Shown: positions 27,100-36,113 of the stretch, piece after piece
Layout of the letters: each line of letters begins with the position of its first letter
Numbering within the stretch: position 1 is the stretch's first letter
Assembly (NCBI RefSeq): GCF_001426865.1
Contig: NZ_LMFO01000008.1
Span: forward strand, 53,909 to 117,908
DNA: 64,000 nucleotides
Reading direction: 5' to 3'
Source of the DNA: Paenibacillus sp. Root52
GTDB taxonomy: Bacteria > Bacillota > Bacilli > Paenibacillales > Paenibacillaceae
The notes under the pieces: generated by a model
Told to the model about the DNA's origin: nothing
Databases searched by the model: none
What the model saw: the letters and a program-made list of their open reading frames with translations, nothing else
Program-made: the position numbers and the translations under genes

Positions 27100-27372
27100 T
27101 CAATTCTTGATACCGTTCAATCCTTTATACATCAGTAATGTGATTAAGCTATATCCAACACCATATACGATCCCTATGCCCGCGTTACCCCAGAGAGTAC
27201 CCCGATCGCTCGCGATGAACAACAAAGGCAGTACAAATGAAACACCCATCCCCATCATAATTTTAAACCGCCTTCTATAAAAGCAAACCACACCAAGCAT
27301 TAGTGCAATGATCGGACTCATTACAAAAACTGCAAATAACGGATTCATATCACCAAATACCCAATAGATCAC
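27100..27372 (-). CDS. small hypothetical membrane protein
   Basis: A 90-residue protein with about three hydrophobic helices (FAVFVMSPIIALMLGVVCFY, then MGVSFVLPLLFIA and a C-terminal helix). The GTG start at 27372 follows GAGAGG. The family is not recognised. It is transcribed alone between the permease gene and an acetyltransferase gene. Confidence 0.6.
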   Translation of the reverse strand: MIYWVFGDMNPLFAVFVMSPIIALMLGVVCFYRRRFKIMMGMGVSFVLPLLFIASDRGTLWGNAGIGIVYGVGYSLITLLMYKGLNGIKN

Positions 27373-27531
27373 GTTGGTTCTCCTCTCTGGCGAACATTAG
27401 TTACGTGTGTATACTGTCATCTTAATCTAGTTTGCAATGCAACTATGTGTCTTTTGATACATTCTCACCATAACTTGCATTGCAGCTCTTTCGCTTCCTT
27501 TCCCTGTAGAGACGGTGCCGTATACAAGCCA

Positions 27532-27569
27532 AAGAACAGCATCCTCTGCAACTACAGAATGCTGTTCTT
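27532..27569. terminator. hairpin terminator near GNAT gene
   Basis: AAGAACAGCAT pairs perfectly with ATGCTGTTCTT. It lies 80 bases past the stop of the GNAT gene at 27651-28106. Confidence 0.65.
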
Positions 27570-27650
27570 CAAGTATTTTTATAATAAAAGTTTTGAAGGT
27601 TTTGAAGGTTCTAAATGTCTCTAAACGTTCTTAATACTCTCCAACGTGTA

Positions 27651-28106
27651 CTACAATTCCTTCGTCATAAATGTACTATTCGGGTCTAGGATATAATCTG
27701 CAAAAGGCTCACAATACGTAAATCCGAAATCTTCATACAGCTTGCGAGCTGGGATGAATGAATCCATGGAGCCAGTCTCTAGACTGATCCGTGTATACCC
27801 ACGACTTATGGCAACTTCAATAATATGAGCAAGGATCTTTCTTGCTACACCTTTGCGTAAATGATTCTTAGCGGTTCGCATCGATTTGAGTTCTGCGTGC
27901 TCTTTATCTAGTTCCTTGATTGCCCCACAGCCGAGAAGCTCCTGATCTTCCCATGCGCACCAAAATGTAATCTCCGGCTTCTTCAAGCCGTCCAGATCAA
28001 GGGCATGAATGCTTTCCGGTGGAGAGTCTTCCGCCATTCCTTGCAAATGTTCTGCAATTAGTCCAATCACTTGTGCCCCACTCAAATCATCTACACGAAT
28101 CTCCAC
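27651..28106 (-). CDS. GNAT-family N-acetyltransferase
   Basis: About 151 residues with the GNAT fold. The acetyl-CoA loop appears as KNHLRKGVARKILAHIIEVA, preceded by the strand GCGAIKELD and followed by ISLETG and ARKLYEDFGF. The substrate is unknown. The GTG at 28106 lies eight bases after AGGAG and is preferred over the in-frame GTG at 28115, which overlaps the ribosome site. Confidence 0.88.
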   Translation of the reverse strand: MEIRVDDLSGAQVIGLIAEHLQGMAEDSPPESIHALDLDGLKKPEITFWCAWEDQELLGCGAIKELDKEHAELKSMRTAKNHLRKGVARKILAHIIEVAISRGYTRISLETGSMDSFIPARKLYEDFGFTYCEPFADYILDPNSTFMTKEL

Positions 28107-28360
28107 TGCAACCACTCCTACGTTAATGTTAAGTATGATCTATGCTCGTTAACCTTCTGTATTCCATCATACTCCTATGGCAGGTTTCCTGACAACACCA
28201 TTACGAAATTTCCGACTACGAGTGTTGTCTATCCCTGAAATTTCCATTATGATGAGCCTATCTGATCTCTAAAGGAGCGAGGCATATTGCGTAACATACA
28301 TATAGCTAACGGTTGTTCTGAGGTGAAACAAGCTTAATTTTGGATCTGAAGGAGATTAAC

Positions 28361-28906
28361 ATGACACTATCAACTGAAAATTTATTTTATAGCCAGCGTC
28401 TAAAAATGACCCCTCCCCGCACAGAAGACGTTCAGACAATGCTATTGTGGAACGAAGATCCTGAATATCTGCGTAACGTAGATACGGATATTGCGATTCC
28501 TTATTCGGAGAAGCAGCGAGAGGAAGAGGGAGAAACGAAGAATAAGGAAGTATACTTTCGGCTACGCACCCAAGAGGATGAACAGCTGATCGGCTTTGTC
28601 GTTATTCATAGCATTGAATGGAATAACCGCTGCGGGCAGCTTGCGATCGGTATTGGACTTGCTGAACATCGCAACAAAGGATATGGTACAGAAGCATTGA
28701 AGCTGATTCTTCGATATGCATTCCATGAATTAAATCTAGATCGGGTTGGCCTTGACGTCATCTCCTATAATGCCCGGGGCATTCGTGCTTACGAAAAGGT
28801 AGGCTTTCAACTGGAGGGTCGCATCCGCTCAGCAGTTTATCGGGATGGCAAGCGATATGATCGCCTAATGATGGGCATTCTGAGATCCGAGTGGGAATCC
28901 CTCTAA
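28361..28906 (+). CDS. GNAT-family acetyltransferase (RimJ/RimL type)
   Basis: A 181-residue acetyltransferase. The segment GIGLAEHRNKGYGTEALKLI is the acetyl-CoA binding loop of the RimJ/RimL branch, followed by LDRVGLDVISYNARGIRAYE and KVGFQLEGRIR, which are very characteristic. Substrates in this branch range from ribosomal proteins to antibiotics and polyamines. The ATG at 28361 sits seven bases after AAGGAG; an upstream in-frame TTG is discarded. A strong terminator follows. Confidence 0.9.
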   Translation: MTLSTENLFYSQRLKMTPPRTEDVQTMLLWNEDPEYLRNVDTDIAIPYSEKQREEEGETKNKEVYFRLRTQEDEQLIGFVVIHSIEWNNRCGQLAIGIGLAEHRNKGYGTEALKLILRYAFHELNLDRVGLDVISYNARGIRAYEKVGFQLEGRIRSAVYRDGKRYDRLMMGILRSEWESL

Positions 28907-28954
28907 GCAGAGCTCTAATCTTAACTGCGGTCATATCAATACACAAAACATACC

Positions 28955-28988
28955 AAAAACGTCCAGGCTTAATGCCTGAACGTTTTTT
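28955..28988 (+). terminator. terminator of RimJ/RimL-type gene
   Basis: AAAACGTCCAGGC pairs with GCCTGAACGTTTT around TTAAT, followed by a run of T. Confidence 0.85.
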
Positions 28989-29122
28989 TACGATTTAATT
29001 CTGTTACACATAAAACCTTTATCTATAAAACCTTTATCTATGCGTTCCGGATCCTATATCCCAATCATCATTAACCCAGACCATGAGGATGATGTAGATT
29101 CATATCGGTGCAAACGGGTACT

Positions 29123-30427
29123 TTAGCTCTGCTGATACGTTACCGCAGTCATCTGACACGGCTCACATAGCAGCATATAATACATGCCTTCTCCATACTC
29201 CGCCAGTTCCTCACCATTCACCTGCCCAACCGCCTTCATACGGGTAGAACAGGACGGACAAGTTGCATATTCCGCATCCTGAACCCATCCCGGATGTCCG
29301 CCTAATTGCGACAGTGACGGTTCGTTTGCCCACTCACTGCCGTGGTAAGGGTTACGCGGTTTGGTCGCGATATGATAATGAGGAGCTGTATCTAGTGTAA
29401 ACGCATCGTGATCTTCTGCATCAATCTCATCCACGCCCATAGGCATCACGTTATGCGTGCTCCAGACGGGTTCACCTTCAGCGCTCATCTCCATGTAAAC
29501 TACCCCATAACAGCTGCAACTCATACAAGTCTGGACTTGAAGCTTATCGGCTTTCCATGACACCTCACGCAGTGCTGGATGATGAGCATCTAAACTAACC
29601 AGAACGGTTAATTCTCGACTGCACCATGGACAGCAATCCGAGCTGTTAACTAACATGGAGATCGGCTCTCCGCCTGAAGTAGTGGTAGCAGACTCCTTTT
29701 CATCCACGACAAATAAAGAATAACTCGGTGTTGTGAACAACATTCTACGCTTACCTTCTGTTGTCAGTTCCCAACCAGCCTCTGTCGCATACTGCTCGGG
29801 AGCTACATACAGTTGATCTGCCCACGGCGGGGGAGTTTGTCTCCACTGCTGAAATTGTTGTACAACGACATCATCCCCAATATATGCAAGCATCAGCAAC
29901 AGGAGATTACGATTCTCATCATCGGTGTTCACCTGTTGTAGCAATTGATCTCGCACTTCCGGGCTCGCACTCTTATACAGAATTGCAGGGTAATAGATCT
30001 CATGAGCCAACAGCTCTGGAATCTGTTCAGATAACGAAATCCCATGATAACAGACAAGCGCTACCAGAATATCTTTGCCTGTATCCGCATCTTCTGTACG
30101 AATGAGATCCATTGCGTACTCTACCATCATAACCTGCTGCTCTGCTGATAAAGACAGAAACACTTGCTCTTTGGACTGCCCGTATGGAATATAACCAATT
30201 AATTCGTCCCGGACATGATGTGTATGCATAATTTTCAGGATCTCAACAGGATCAGTCATACCTTCATACAAGTTCACATCACGCCGATTCGCCTCGATAT
30301 ATTGGCGGTGCTCCTCCCGCGCAATCTCTTGTTTACATGGCATGCAGATGCCACCTGTTTTGGCTGCTGTTGCGGGCAAAATGGTGTTACTGCACCCCTC
30401 TCGACGACAAGGAATACGTTCTGTCAT
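29123..30427 (-). CDS. multi-zinc-ribbon protein with DUF1963-like C terminus
   Basis: A 434-residue soluble protein with three paired-cysteine sites: CRREGC plus CMPC near the N terminus, CCPWC plus CMSC in the middle, and CPSC plus CEPC at the end. Residues of roughly 60-210 are helical and repeat-like. The C-terminal stretch SQLGGHPGWVQDAEYATCPS resembles the DUF1963 (YwqG-like) family, which has no assigned biochemical function. The ATG at 30427 follows GAGAGG and replaces a longer TTG frame. It lies 28 bases after the AlaX-type gene on the same strand and is probably cotranscribed. Confidence 0.7.
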   Translation of the reverse strand: MTERIPCRREGCSNTILPATAAKTGGICMPCKQEIAREEHRQYIEANRRDVNLYEGMTDPVEILKIMHTHHVRDELIGYIPYGQSKEQVFLSLSAEQQVMMVEYAMDLIRTEDADTGKDILVALVCYHGISLSEQIPELLAHEIYYPAILYKSASPEVRDQLLQQVNTDDENRNLLLLMLAYIGDDVVVQQFQQWRQTPPPWADQLYVAPEQYATEAGWELTTEGKRRMLFTTPSYSLFVVDEKESATTTSGGEPISMLVNSSDCCPWCSRELTVLVSLDAHHPALREVSWKADKLQVQTCMSCSCYGVVYMEMSAEGEPVWSTHNVMPMGVDEIDAEDHDAFTLDTAPHYHIATKPRNPYHGSEWANEPSLSQLGGHPGWVQDAEYATCPSCSTRMKAVGQVNGEELAEYGEGMYYMLLCEPCQMTAVTYQQS

Positions 30428-30454
30428 TAGACCTCTCCCCAATCCAAGCTTCGC

Positions 30455-31633
30455 TTAGTGATGACCCAGTTGCTCCTTCGTGAATTCGTAAAAAGCAAGC
30501 GCATCTTCGCTATTCGCAAAGCCCGCCTGAGCCATTTTATCACTGCCGCCACCTTTGCCTTGATACGCACCAAGATTGCCTTTGAAGAATGGGCCACATG
30601 CCCATTCCGGTGGTTGTCCATTCTGCGCTAGAACCACCTTCGCTTCTGAGATACTGGCGAAGAGCACTAAGCCTTCATGTTCTGCTGTAAGCTTGGTCGC
30701 AAGACTCTGCATATCCTTAAGCGGTTTGTCCTCAAATACCTGAGCGATGACCAGCCCTTCTCGCGCTGCGAGCAGTTCCTGCGCATAATAATCATCATTC
30801 GTTGCTTTTACCGCATTCAGCTCGCTCTGCAGCAGCTTCTGCTCCTGTTCCATTTTCTCAATGCGTTCCAGCAGCTCGTCCCTGCTCGTCTTCAATTTCG
30901 TCGTTAAGCCGTTCAGTACTTGCTGTGTTGCGGTGAATTCGTTCAATGCTCTCGATCCACATTTAAAATAAATCCGGGTGCCACCTTTCACCTTCTCGGT
31001 TTTCAGCAGCTTGATTAATCCAATCTCCCCCGTAGCCGACACATGTGTGCCACCACAAGCGTTATATTCCACACCCTCAATCTCAACGATCCGAATATCT
31101 TCAGTTACGCTCGGTTGCTTCACCAAGGGTAGACGTGCTGCCTCTTCTGCAGTTACCCATGATGTATGGATTGGAGCATTACGATAAATTTGCTGATTCA
31201 CCTCGTACTCGATGGCTGCAAGCTGCTCTACACGGAGTGATTCTGCCGCCACATCAATCGTGGCATAATCCGTTCCCAGATGGAAGCTGAGCGTCATCGC
31301 ATCCGCGAGCTTCAGCGTGATTGCTGATAGTAAATGTTGTCCGGTGTGATGCTGCATATGATCGAATCGACGCGGCCAGTCCAACGCACAGTCCACGTCC
31401 ACTTGTTCAGGTGAGCGCTCTAGCTTATGCCACACCTCTCCATCTTCAAGATTGACATCAAGAACAGCAATGCCGCCGATCTGTCCTACATCACACGGTT
31501 GCCCGCCACCATGCGGATAAAAAGCAGTCTCTGCTAATGTGACGTAGGTGCCGTCCTCCTTGTCTGCTCTATTTATAATCTGTGTATGCCATTCATGTGT
31601 ATATGCTGAGTTGTAATAAAGTTTATCTGTCAT
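30455..31633 (-). CDS. alanyl-tRNA editing protein, AlaX-L type with DHHA1 domain
   Basis: A 392-residue free-standing editing protein related to the C-terminal half of alanyl-tRNA synthetase. It has the N-terminal beta-barrel (FYPHGGGQPCDVG), the zinc-binding HHTGQHLLSA motif with a later CGGTH site, a coiled-coil linker (about residues 240-280) and a glycine-rich DHHA1 domain (GKGGGSDKMAQAGF). These proteins hydrolyse Ser-tRNA(Ala) or Gly-tRNA(Ala) and keep decoding accurate. The zinc ligands look intact. Start at ATG 31633, with a somewhat distant GAAGGGA. Confidence 0.92.
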   Translation of the reverse strand: MTDKLYYNSAYTHEWHTQIINRADKEDGTYVTLAETAFYPHGGGQPCDVGQIGGIAVLDVNLEDGEVWHKLERSPEQVDVDCALDWPRRFDHMQHHTGQHLLSAITLKLADAMTLSFHLGTDYATIDVAAESLRVEQLAAIEYEVNQQIYRNAPIHTSWVTAEEAARLPLVKQPSVTEDIRIVEIEGVEYNACGGTHVSATGEIGLIKLLKTEKVKGGTRIYFKCGSRALNEFTATQQVLNGLTTKLKTSRDELLERIEKMEQEQKLLQSELNAVKATNDDYYAQELLAAREGLVIAQVFEDKPLKDMQSLATKLTAEHEGLVLFASISEAKVVLAQNGQPPEWACGPFFKGNLGAYQGKGGGSDKMAQAGFANSEDALAFYEFTKEQLGHH

Positions 31634-31732
31634 TGTATAGTTCCGTTCCCTTCTCGTTCAAAGTGGGTTATCTGTTCTCCAGATTACACTATTTGGCATA
31701 AGCAAGCCAAATTTCACCCTCTTTAAACCAAA

Positions 31733-31761
31733 AAAGTAGAGTGAAATAATCACTCTACTTT
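31733..31761 (-). terminator. terminator of the siderophore ABC operon
   Basis: A perfect 12-bp stem: AAAGTAGAGTGA pairs with TCACTCTACTTT around AATAA, flanked by A- and T-rich ends. Confidence 0.8.
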
Positions 31762-31804
31762 CTGAGAACTCTTTTAATTTAACTACCTTAAATACATCCT
31801 GCAC

Positions 31805-32557
31805 TTAATAAATTGCTATTGGTCCATATGGCCCCTCGATAATTTCAATCTTGGTCTCGAAAATATCGGTTAGAATTTTGGGATCCATAACCTCATCCAC
31901 TGTTCCAAACGCAGCAATCTGCCCATGCTTCATCGCACAGATTCGATCCGAATATTTGGCGGCAAAATTAATATCATGCATAACCGTCAGAATGGTTCGT
32001 CCAAATTCATTAGCTGCATACCTCAGATGCTCCATCATCCGAACAGAGCGAGCCACATCCAGATTGTTCAAAGGCTCGTCCAAAAGTACGTATTCTGTCT
32101 CCTGACACAAAACCATAGCTACATATGCTCTCTGTCGTTGACCACCAGAAAGCTCGTCTAAATATCTATTTTCCAGATCAGTTAAGTCTAGAAAATCAAT
32201 ATATTTCGAAATAATCGCTTCATCTTCATCTGTTAATCTTCCCTTCGAATGAGGAAAACGCCCAAATCCGGCAAGCTGTCTTACCGTTAGTCTTGTGACA
32301 AAATGATTTTCTTGCCGTAGCACCGTTACAATTTTGGCCAAGTCTTTGGACTTGGATTTGGAAACATCCATATTGGCAATTTTAATCTGGCCTTCATCCA
32401 AATTCAGAAGCCTACCGATCATCAGAAGCGTTGTTGACTTTCCCGCTCCGTTGGGTCCGATTAATGAAGTAAGACCAGCTTTGGGGATGCTTATATTCAA
32501 AGGGCCTATTTCTACCTCGGCTGCATAGGACTTTTTGACATTATCGATCTGTATCAT
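31805..32557 (-). CDS. iron-siderophore ABC transporter ATPase (YclP-like)
   Basis: A 250-residue ABC ATPase. Walker A is GPNGAGKST, the signature LSGGQRQRAYVAM, and Walker B VLLDEPLNNLD, with the switch histidine in MHDINFA. Overall layout closely follows Bacillus YclP, the ATPase of petrobactin uptake, including GFGRFPHSKGRLTDED. It powers import through the two permeases encoded directly upstream, and its start overlaps the stop of the second permease gene by four bases. Fur regulation is inferred from the box upstream of the operon. The actual siderophore is not known. Confidence 0.92.
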   Translation of the reverse strand: MIQIDNVKKSYAAEVEIGPLNISIPKAGLTSLIGPNGAGKSTTLLMIGRLLNLDEGQIKIANMDVSKSKSKDLAKIVTVLRQENHFVTRLTVRQLAGFGRFPHSKGRLTDEDEAIISKYIDFLDLTDLENRYLDELSGGQRQRAYVAMVLCQETEYVLLDEPLNNLDVARSVRMMEHLRYAANEFGRTILTVMHDINFAAKYSDRICAMKHGQIAAFGTVDEVMDPKILTDIFETKIEIIEGPYGPIAIY

Positions 32558-33618
32558 AAAGAACCCTTCCTTAAAATAACAATTAAGAATGTTAGGCCAC
32601 CAATCAATTCAATAAGAATGGAGACAACACCTTGCGCATGGAAAATATGATTCATAATAAAGTACGCACTCGTTAAGATTACAAATCCTATTGCAAGAGC
32701 CATTGGGAACACGTACCTGTGATCATAGGTCTGTGCTGCTTGATAACTCAACGTGGCAACTAAAAATCCATAGAATGTAAGTGGGCCGACCAAAGCGGTT
32801 GATACAGCCATCAAAATGGAAATGAGAACAAGCGTATACATGATACTTACTTGATGTTTAGAGCCCAGAACCGTTGAGACATCCTTACCCAGTGACAATA
32901 CATTCAGTCGCTTGGCATTCGCAAGCAGAAGGATCGCTACAACGATAACAATCGGTATGGCAATCGGGAAATAGGCAGCATCTGCATTATTGACGGAAGC
33001 AAACATTCTTGCTTGCAAAATATCAAATTCAGATGGTGACAGAAGTCTTCTCATAAAAGAAGATACAGACCTTAGCCCCGTTCCAATAATAATACCGACC
33101 AAAAGCAGGAGTTGTAAATTTCCATATTTCCCAGAGAGCAACCATCCATAGAGGATTAGACACATCAAGACCATAGCAGCAATCTGATATAAAAAGGCAT
33201 CTACACCACTAAAATTCACAAACGCCGCAGCTCCAAGGAAAAAGATCGTGCTTGTATGAATGGTGGAGTAAATAGCTTCAAAACCTAAGAGTGACGGAGT
33301 GATAATTCGGTTATTCGTAATCGACTGAAAAGCAACCGTTGCTAAGCTTTGACAAATTACAGCCATAAGCATGGCAACAAGGGCTACCACCCTTCTTGTA
33401 ACAACAGGTATGAATGACGGGGAGGTTACCGGAACCGGATTGTTATACACCAGTAGTCCGAACGATGATAAAAGACCCACAACAATCAATGTTATCAGCA
33501 AAATCCAATAACGCTTTTCTTCCTTCTTGGTACGAAAGGCTCTAGCTGATCTTTTTTGGGGAGGTCGGCTAGAGTCGATGTCGACATTTAGTGGATTACT
33601 ACTAGTTAATTCGCTCAT
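32554..33618 (-). CDS. iron-siderophore ABC transporter permease 2 (YclO-like)
   Basis: A 354-residue membrane protein of the FecCD family with about nine hydrophobic helices. The long polar N terminus (about 35 residues, rich in R and K) and the segment TSSFIP..TRRVVALVAMLM-like differ from the first permease. GLRSVSSFMRRLLSPSEFD and GKDVSTVLG are the coupling and family segments. Together with the 341-residue partner it forms the membrane channel. The genes overlap at both ends (33615-33618 and 32554-32557). Confidence 0.9.
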   Translation of the reverse strand: MSELTSSNPLNVDIDSSRPPQKRSARAFRTKKEEKRYWILLITLIVVGLLSSFGLLVYNNPVPVTSPSFIPVVTRRVVALVAMLMAVICQSLATVAFQSITNNRIITPSLLGFEAIYSTIHTSTIFFLGAAAFVNFSGVDAFLYQIAAMVLMCLILYGWLLSGKYGNLQLLLLVGIIIGTGLRSVSSFMRRLLSPSEFDILQARMFASVNNADAAYFPIAIPIVIVVAILLLANAKRLNVLSLGKDVSTVLGSKHQVSIMYTLVLISILMAVSTALVGPLTFYGFLVATLSYQAAQTYDHRYVFPMALAIGFVILTSAYFIMNHIFHAQGVVSILIELIGGLTFLIVILRKGSL

Positions 33619-34640
33619 CTTAGCCTCCTTTTTGACCTCCTTTGTCGTAGCAAAATAGCAATAAATACAACGGCTCCCACCGTTCCAAGGATCATAGAAA
33701 CAGGTATTTCAAAAGGCATAATGATGATGCGAGACAGGATATCACATACAATGATGGTAGCCATCCCTAACACGCACACCCATGGCAGATTACTCCTAAG
33801 GTCATCCCCTCTAAACATGGAAACAATATTGGGGACAATTAGCCCTAGGAATGGTAAGTTTCCAATAACAGCTGCAACAACGCCAACAGCTAGAGAAATG
33901 AGACCCGTGCCAATAAGAATAATTCTGTTATAGTTTACGCCGAGACTAGTAGCGACATCTTCCCCAAGTCCAGCCAGAGTCAACCGGTCAGCAAATATAA
34001 AGATAAGTATAGTGACCAAAATAATAATCCATAGATACTCATACCGACCAATTTGAACAGGCGAAAAAGAGCCTACAAACCAGCTCTCGATATTTTGTGT
34101 CACTTGGAAAACAAGTCCGATAAACGTTGAAAATGCCGAAATGACTGCTCCCAACATCATCCCAATAATAGGCACAACTAAAGACGAACGAAGTTTAACT
34201 TTTCTTAGAAAAACAAAAAAAATCATTGTTCCTACAAAAGAAAAAATGATTGCGCCTGTCATTCTGAGCACTAGCGTTGGAGCAGGAAATAACAGATAAA
34301 CAAATAAAAGTCCGAGACCTGACCATTCCATCGTTCCTGTGGTGGTAGGTTCTACTAAACGGTTCTGTGTAATCAGCTGCATGACCAGTCCTGCCATGGC
34401 CATTGCGGCTCCCGTGAGCATCAAGGCAATGGTTCTTGGTACACGAGTGATGAAGAACATCTCCATGCCATCCGCTTGTCCTCTGATGTCATAAACGCCA
34501 GTAAACAGCGATAAGATCGCTAGAATAGCTGTCACCGTGATGGCGATGATAAAAGGGATCGTCCAGAGCTTCTTACGGTTATGACGCTGGGGTTGAGAAT
34601 TCTCAACCCCAGCTAGTTTTGGTATCAAGTTTTTCAGCAC
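33615..34640 (-). CDS. iron-siderophore ABC transporter permease 1 (YclN-like)
   Basis: A 341-residue FecCD-family permease. The pattern RVPRTIALMLTGAAMAMAGL followed by TQNRLVEPTTTGTMEWSGLG is the conserved N-terminal signature of these permeases (normally ..QNPLA.P.ilG). GEDVATSLG and FLGLIVPNIVSMFRGDD are the coupling and C-terminal signatures. It follows the binding-protein gene by 18 bases and overlaps the next permease gene. Confidence 0.92.
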   Translation of the reverse strand: MLKNLIPKLAGVENSQPQRHNRKKLWTIPFIIAITVTAILAILSLFTGVYDIRGQADGMEMFFITRVPRTIALMLTGAAMAMAGLVMQLITQNRLVEPTTTGTMEWSGLGLLFVYLLFPAPTLVLRMTGAIIFSFVGTMIFFVFLRKVKLRSSLVVPIIGMMLGAVISAFSTFIGLVFQVTQNIESWFVGSFSPVQIGRYEYLWIIILVTILIFIFADRLTLAGLGEDVATSLGVNYNRIILIGTGLISLAVGVVAAVIGNLPFLGLIVPNIVSMFRGDDLRSNLPWVCVLGMATIIVCDILSRIIIMPFEIPVSMILGTVGAVVFIAILLRQRRSKRRLR

Positions 34641-34658
34641 TGCGTCATACTCCTTTTA

Positions 34659-35708
34659 CTACTTCGCTAAAGTTTCTGATAGGTTGTTGAAGATTTTAAT
34701 GAATGTCTCAATGGATTCATTCGTATACGTGTCGTTTGGAGCATACATAATCTGTCCTTTAGTAATCGCCGTTGTGTTTTTGAGAGCAGGTGCATTATCA
34801 ATAACATCTTGAGCAGGAACAGAAGCTTCATCGGAAGAAATAGCTGCATCACGATCCAGTACGAAAATCCAATCTGGATTGCTTTGAGCTATAGCTTCAA
34901 CGGAAATATCATCACCTTGGTGATCAGCAGAAGACTTGTCAACTTCTAGGGCTGGTACCCAATTAAAGATTTCATACAATGGTCCCCATACGCGACCGGA
35001 GTGAGGAGCTGAAAAACCGATATCCCCTGCAGAAACAATCACACTCATAACTGTATCTTCGCCATTATAAGCCGCTTTTGCTGCTTCAATAGATTTATCG
35101 AATTCAGCATTCAGTTGGCTAGCTTCTTCCTCTTTATCGAAAATTTCACCTAAGCTCGTCGTTGTATCTTTAAATCCGTTAACCAGGTTTTCTCCAGGTG
35201 TTCCGGCTTCAGCAGAAACATCAAAAGTAAGATCAATTACTGCTGCATTAGGCACTAATTTTTTGATATCTTCATAGAATCCCGAGAATCTTTGACCAAC
35301 AATAACAAGGTCAGGCTGGATCGATGCCAACAACTCCAGATTTGGTTCGCGGTGATTACCGATATTTTGTACCGCTTCATCAGCTACATATGGTGAATTC
35401 GCAGGCATAACTTCCTTCGGCACAGCCGCTAATTTAACATCCCAGTTCGCCAATGTCTCAAATGTTCTGTTATCTAGAGCAACTACATTCGTTGGGTTTA
35501 CAGGAACTGTTACCGTTCCATGTGCATCTGTAATTTCAACTGTTGCAGGAGTAGCAGGAGTAGCCGTACTTGTAGAAGCACTAGTATCGGTCGCATTCGT
35601 ACTCGTTGCATTTGAATTCGTAGCTTCATTACTGGAACATGCCGCGAGCACCAACGACAAAGCTGCCACCATCATAAACATGAATTTTCTAGAAATAGAT
35701 TTTCTCAT
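34659..35708 (-). CDS. siderophore-binding lipoprotein (YclQ-like)
   Basis: A 349-residue lipoprotein. The signal peptide ends in the lipobox LAACSS near residue 23, followed by a threonine/serine/alanine-rich linker. The mature protein is a TroA/BtuF-type binding protein (TNVVALDNRTFETLANWDVK, PDLVIVGQRFSGFYEDIKKL). The fold and operon order match the YclNOPQ petrobactin system of Bacillus. It captures ferric siderophore outside the membrane and delivers it to the permeases. AGGGGGG precedes the ATG. Fur-type sites lie 50-160 bases upstream. Confidence 0.92.
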   Translation of the reverse strand: MRKSISRKFMFMMVAALSLVLAACSSNEATNSNATSTNATDTSASTSTATPATPATVEITDAHGTVTVPVNPTNVVALDNRTFETLANWDVKLAAVPKEVMPANSPYVADEAVQNIGNHREPNLELLASIQPDLVIVGQRFSGFYEDIKKLVPNAAVIDLTFDVSAEAGTPGENLVNGFKDTTTSLGEIFDKEEEASQLNAEFDKSIEAAKAAYNGEDTVMSVIVSAGDIGFSAPHSGRVWGPLYEIFNWVPALEVDKSSADHQGDDISVEAIAQSNPDWIFVLDRDAAISSDEASVPAQDVIDNAPALKNTTAITKGQIMYAPNDTYTNESIETFIKIFNNLSETLAK

Positions 35709-35759
35709 TTGTATCCCCCTAGGTTAAATATGTATGACCCATAAGTAGAGTCACTTGGA

Positions 35760-35774
35760 TGAAATCATTATCAT
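35760..35774. promoter_or_regulatory. second, weaker Fur-box candidate
   Basis: TGAAATCATTATCAT contains a perfect right half (ATTATCA) and a poor left half. It lies between the main Fur box and the start codon of the binding-protein gene. Confidence 0.4.
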
Positions 35775-35851
35775 GTTAAATCCTCAGAGATCAATTCTTT
35801 ATGAATCTTGAACCCCTTTGTTCGTTATTCCTGAGTTATAATTTAAACAAA

Positions 35852-35866
35852 TGATAGTGATTATCA
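35852..35866. promoter_or_regulatory. Fur box upstream of the siderophore ABC operon
   Basis: TGATAGTGATTATCA matches the 7-1-7 Fur consensus TGATAATNATTATCA at 13 of 14 defined positions and is followed by ATATCA, a further partial half-site. A TTGATA -35-like hexamer overlaps it on the minus strand, so Fur-iron should repress the operon. Confidence 0.8.
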
Positions 35867-36019
35867 ATATCAATAGATCTCATTATACCAACTTAGCGAG
35901 CATTTTCAACAGCCCATCACCTGTAATATATGGCGAAATTATGAATACAAACTTATAATCGTCTCTTCTTTTCACATGATATGTACCCGTTCATTTCCTT
36001 AAAGAACGGCATTTCACTG

Positions 36020-36056
36020 CCAAAAAGGAGTATCACGATGTGATACTCCTTTTTGG
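36020..36056 (-). terminator. terminator of the gldA-dhaK operon
   Basis: A perfect 17-bp inverted repeat (36020-36036 with 36040-36056) around GAT, with T-rich outer arms. It lies 58 bases past the dihydroxyacetone kinase stop codon and can act in both directions. Confidence 0.85.
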
Positions 36057-36113
36057 TAAAATCTTCATAAATTTTTATTTATCTTAGAAATCTTCTGAAC
36101 TTTTCACAACATT

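Noticed and set aside
27590..27612. Short tandem repeat TTTTGAAGG
   Set aside because: Only two units, in a low-complexity stretch; not meaningful.
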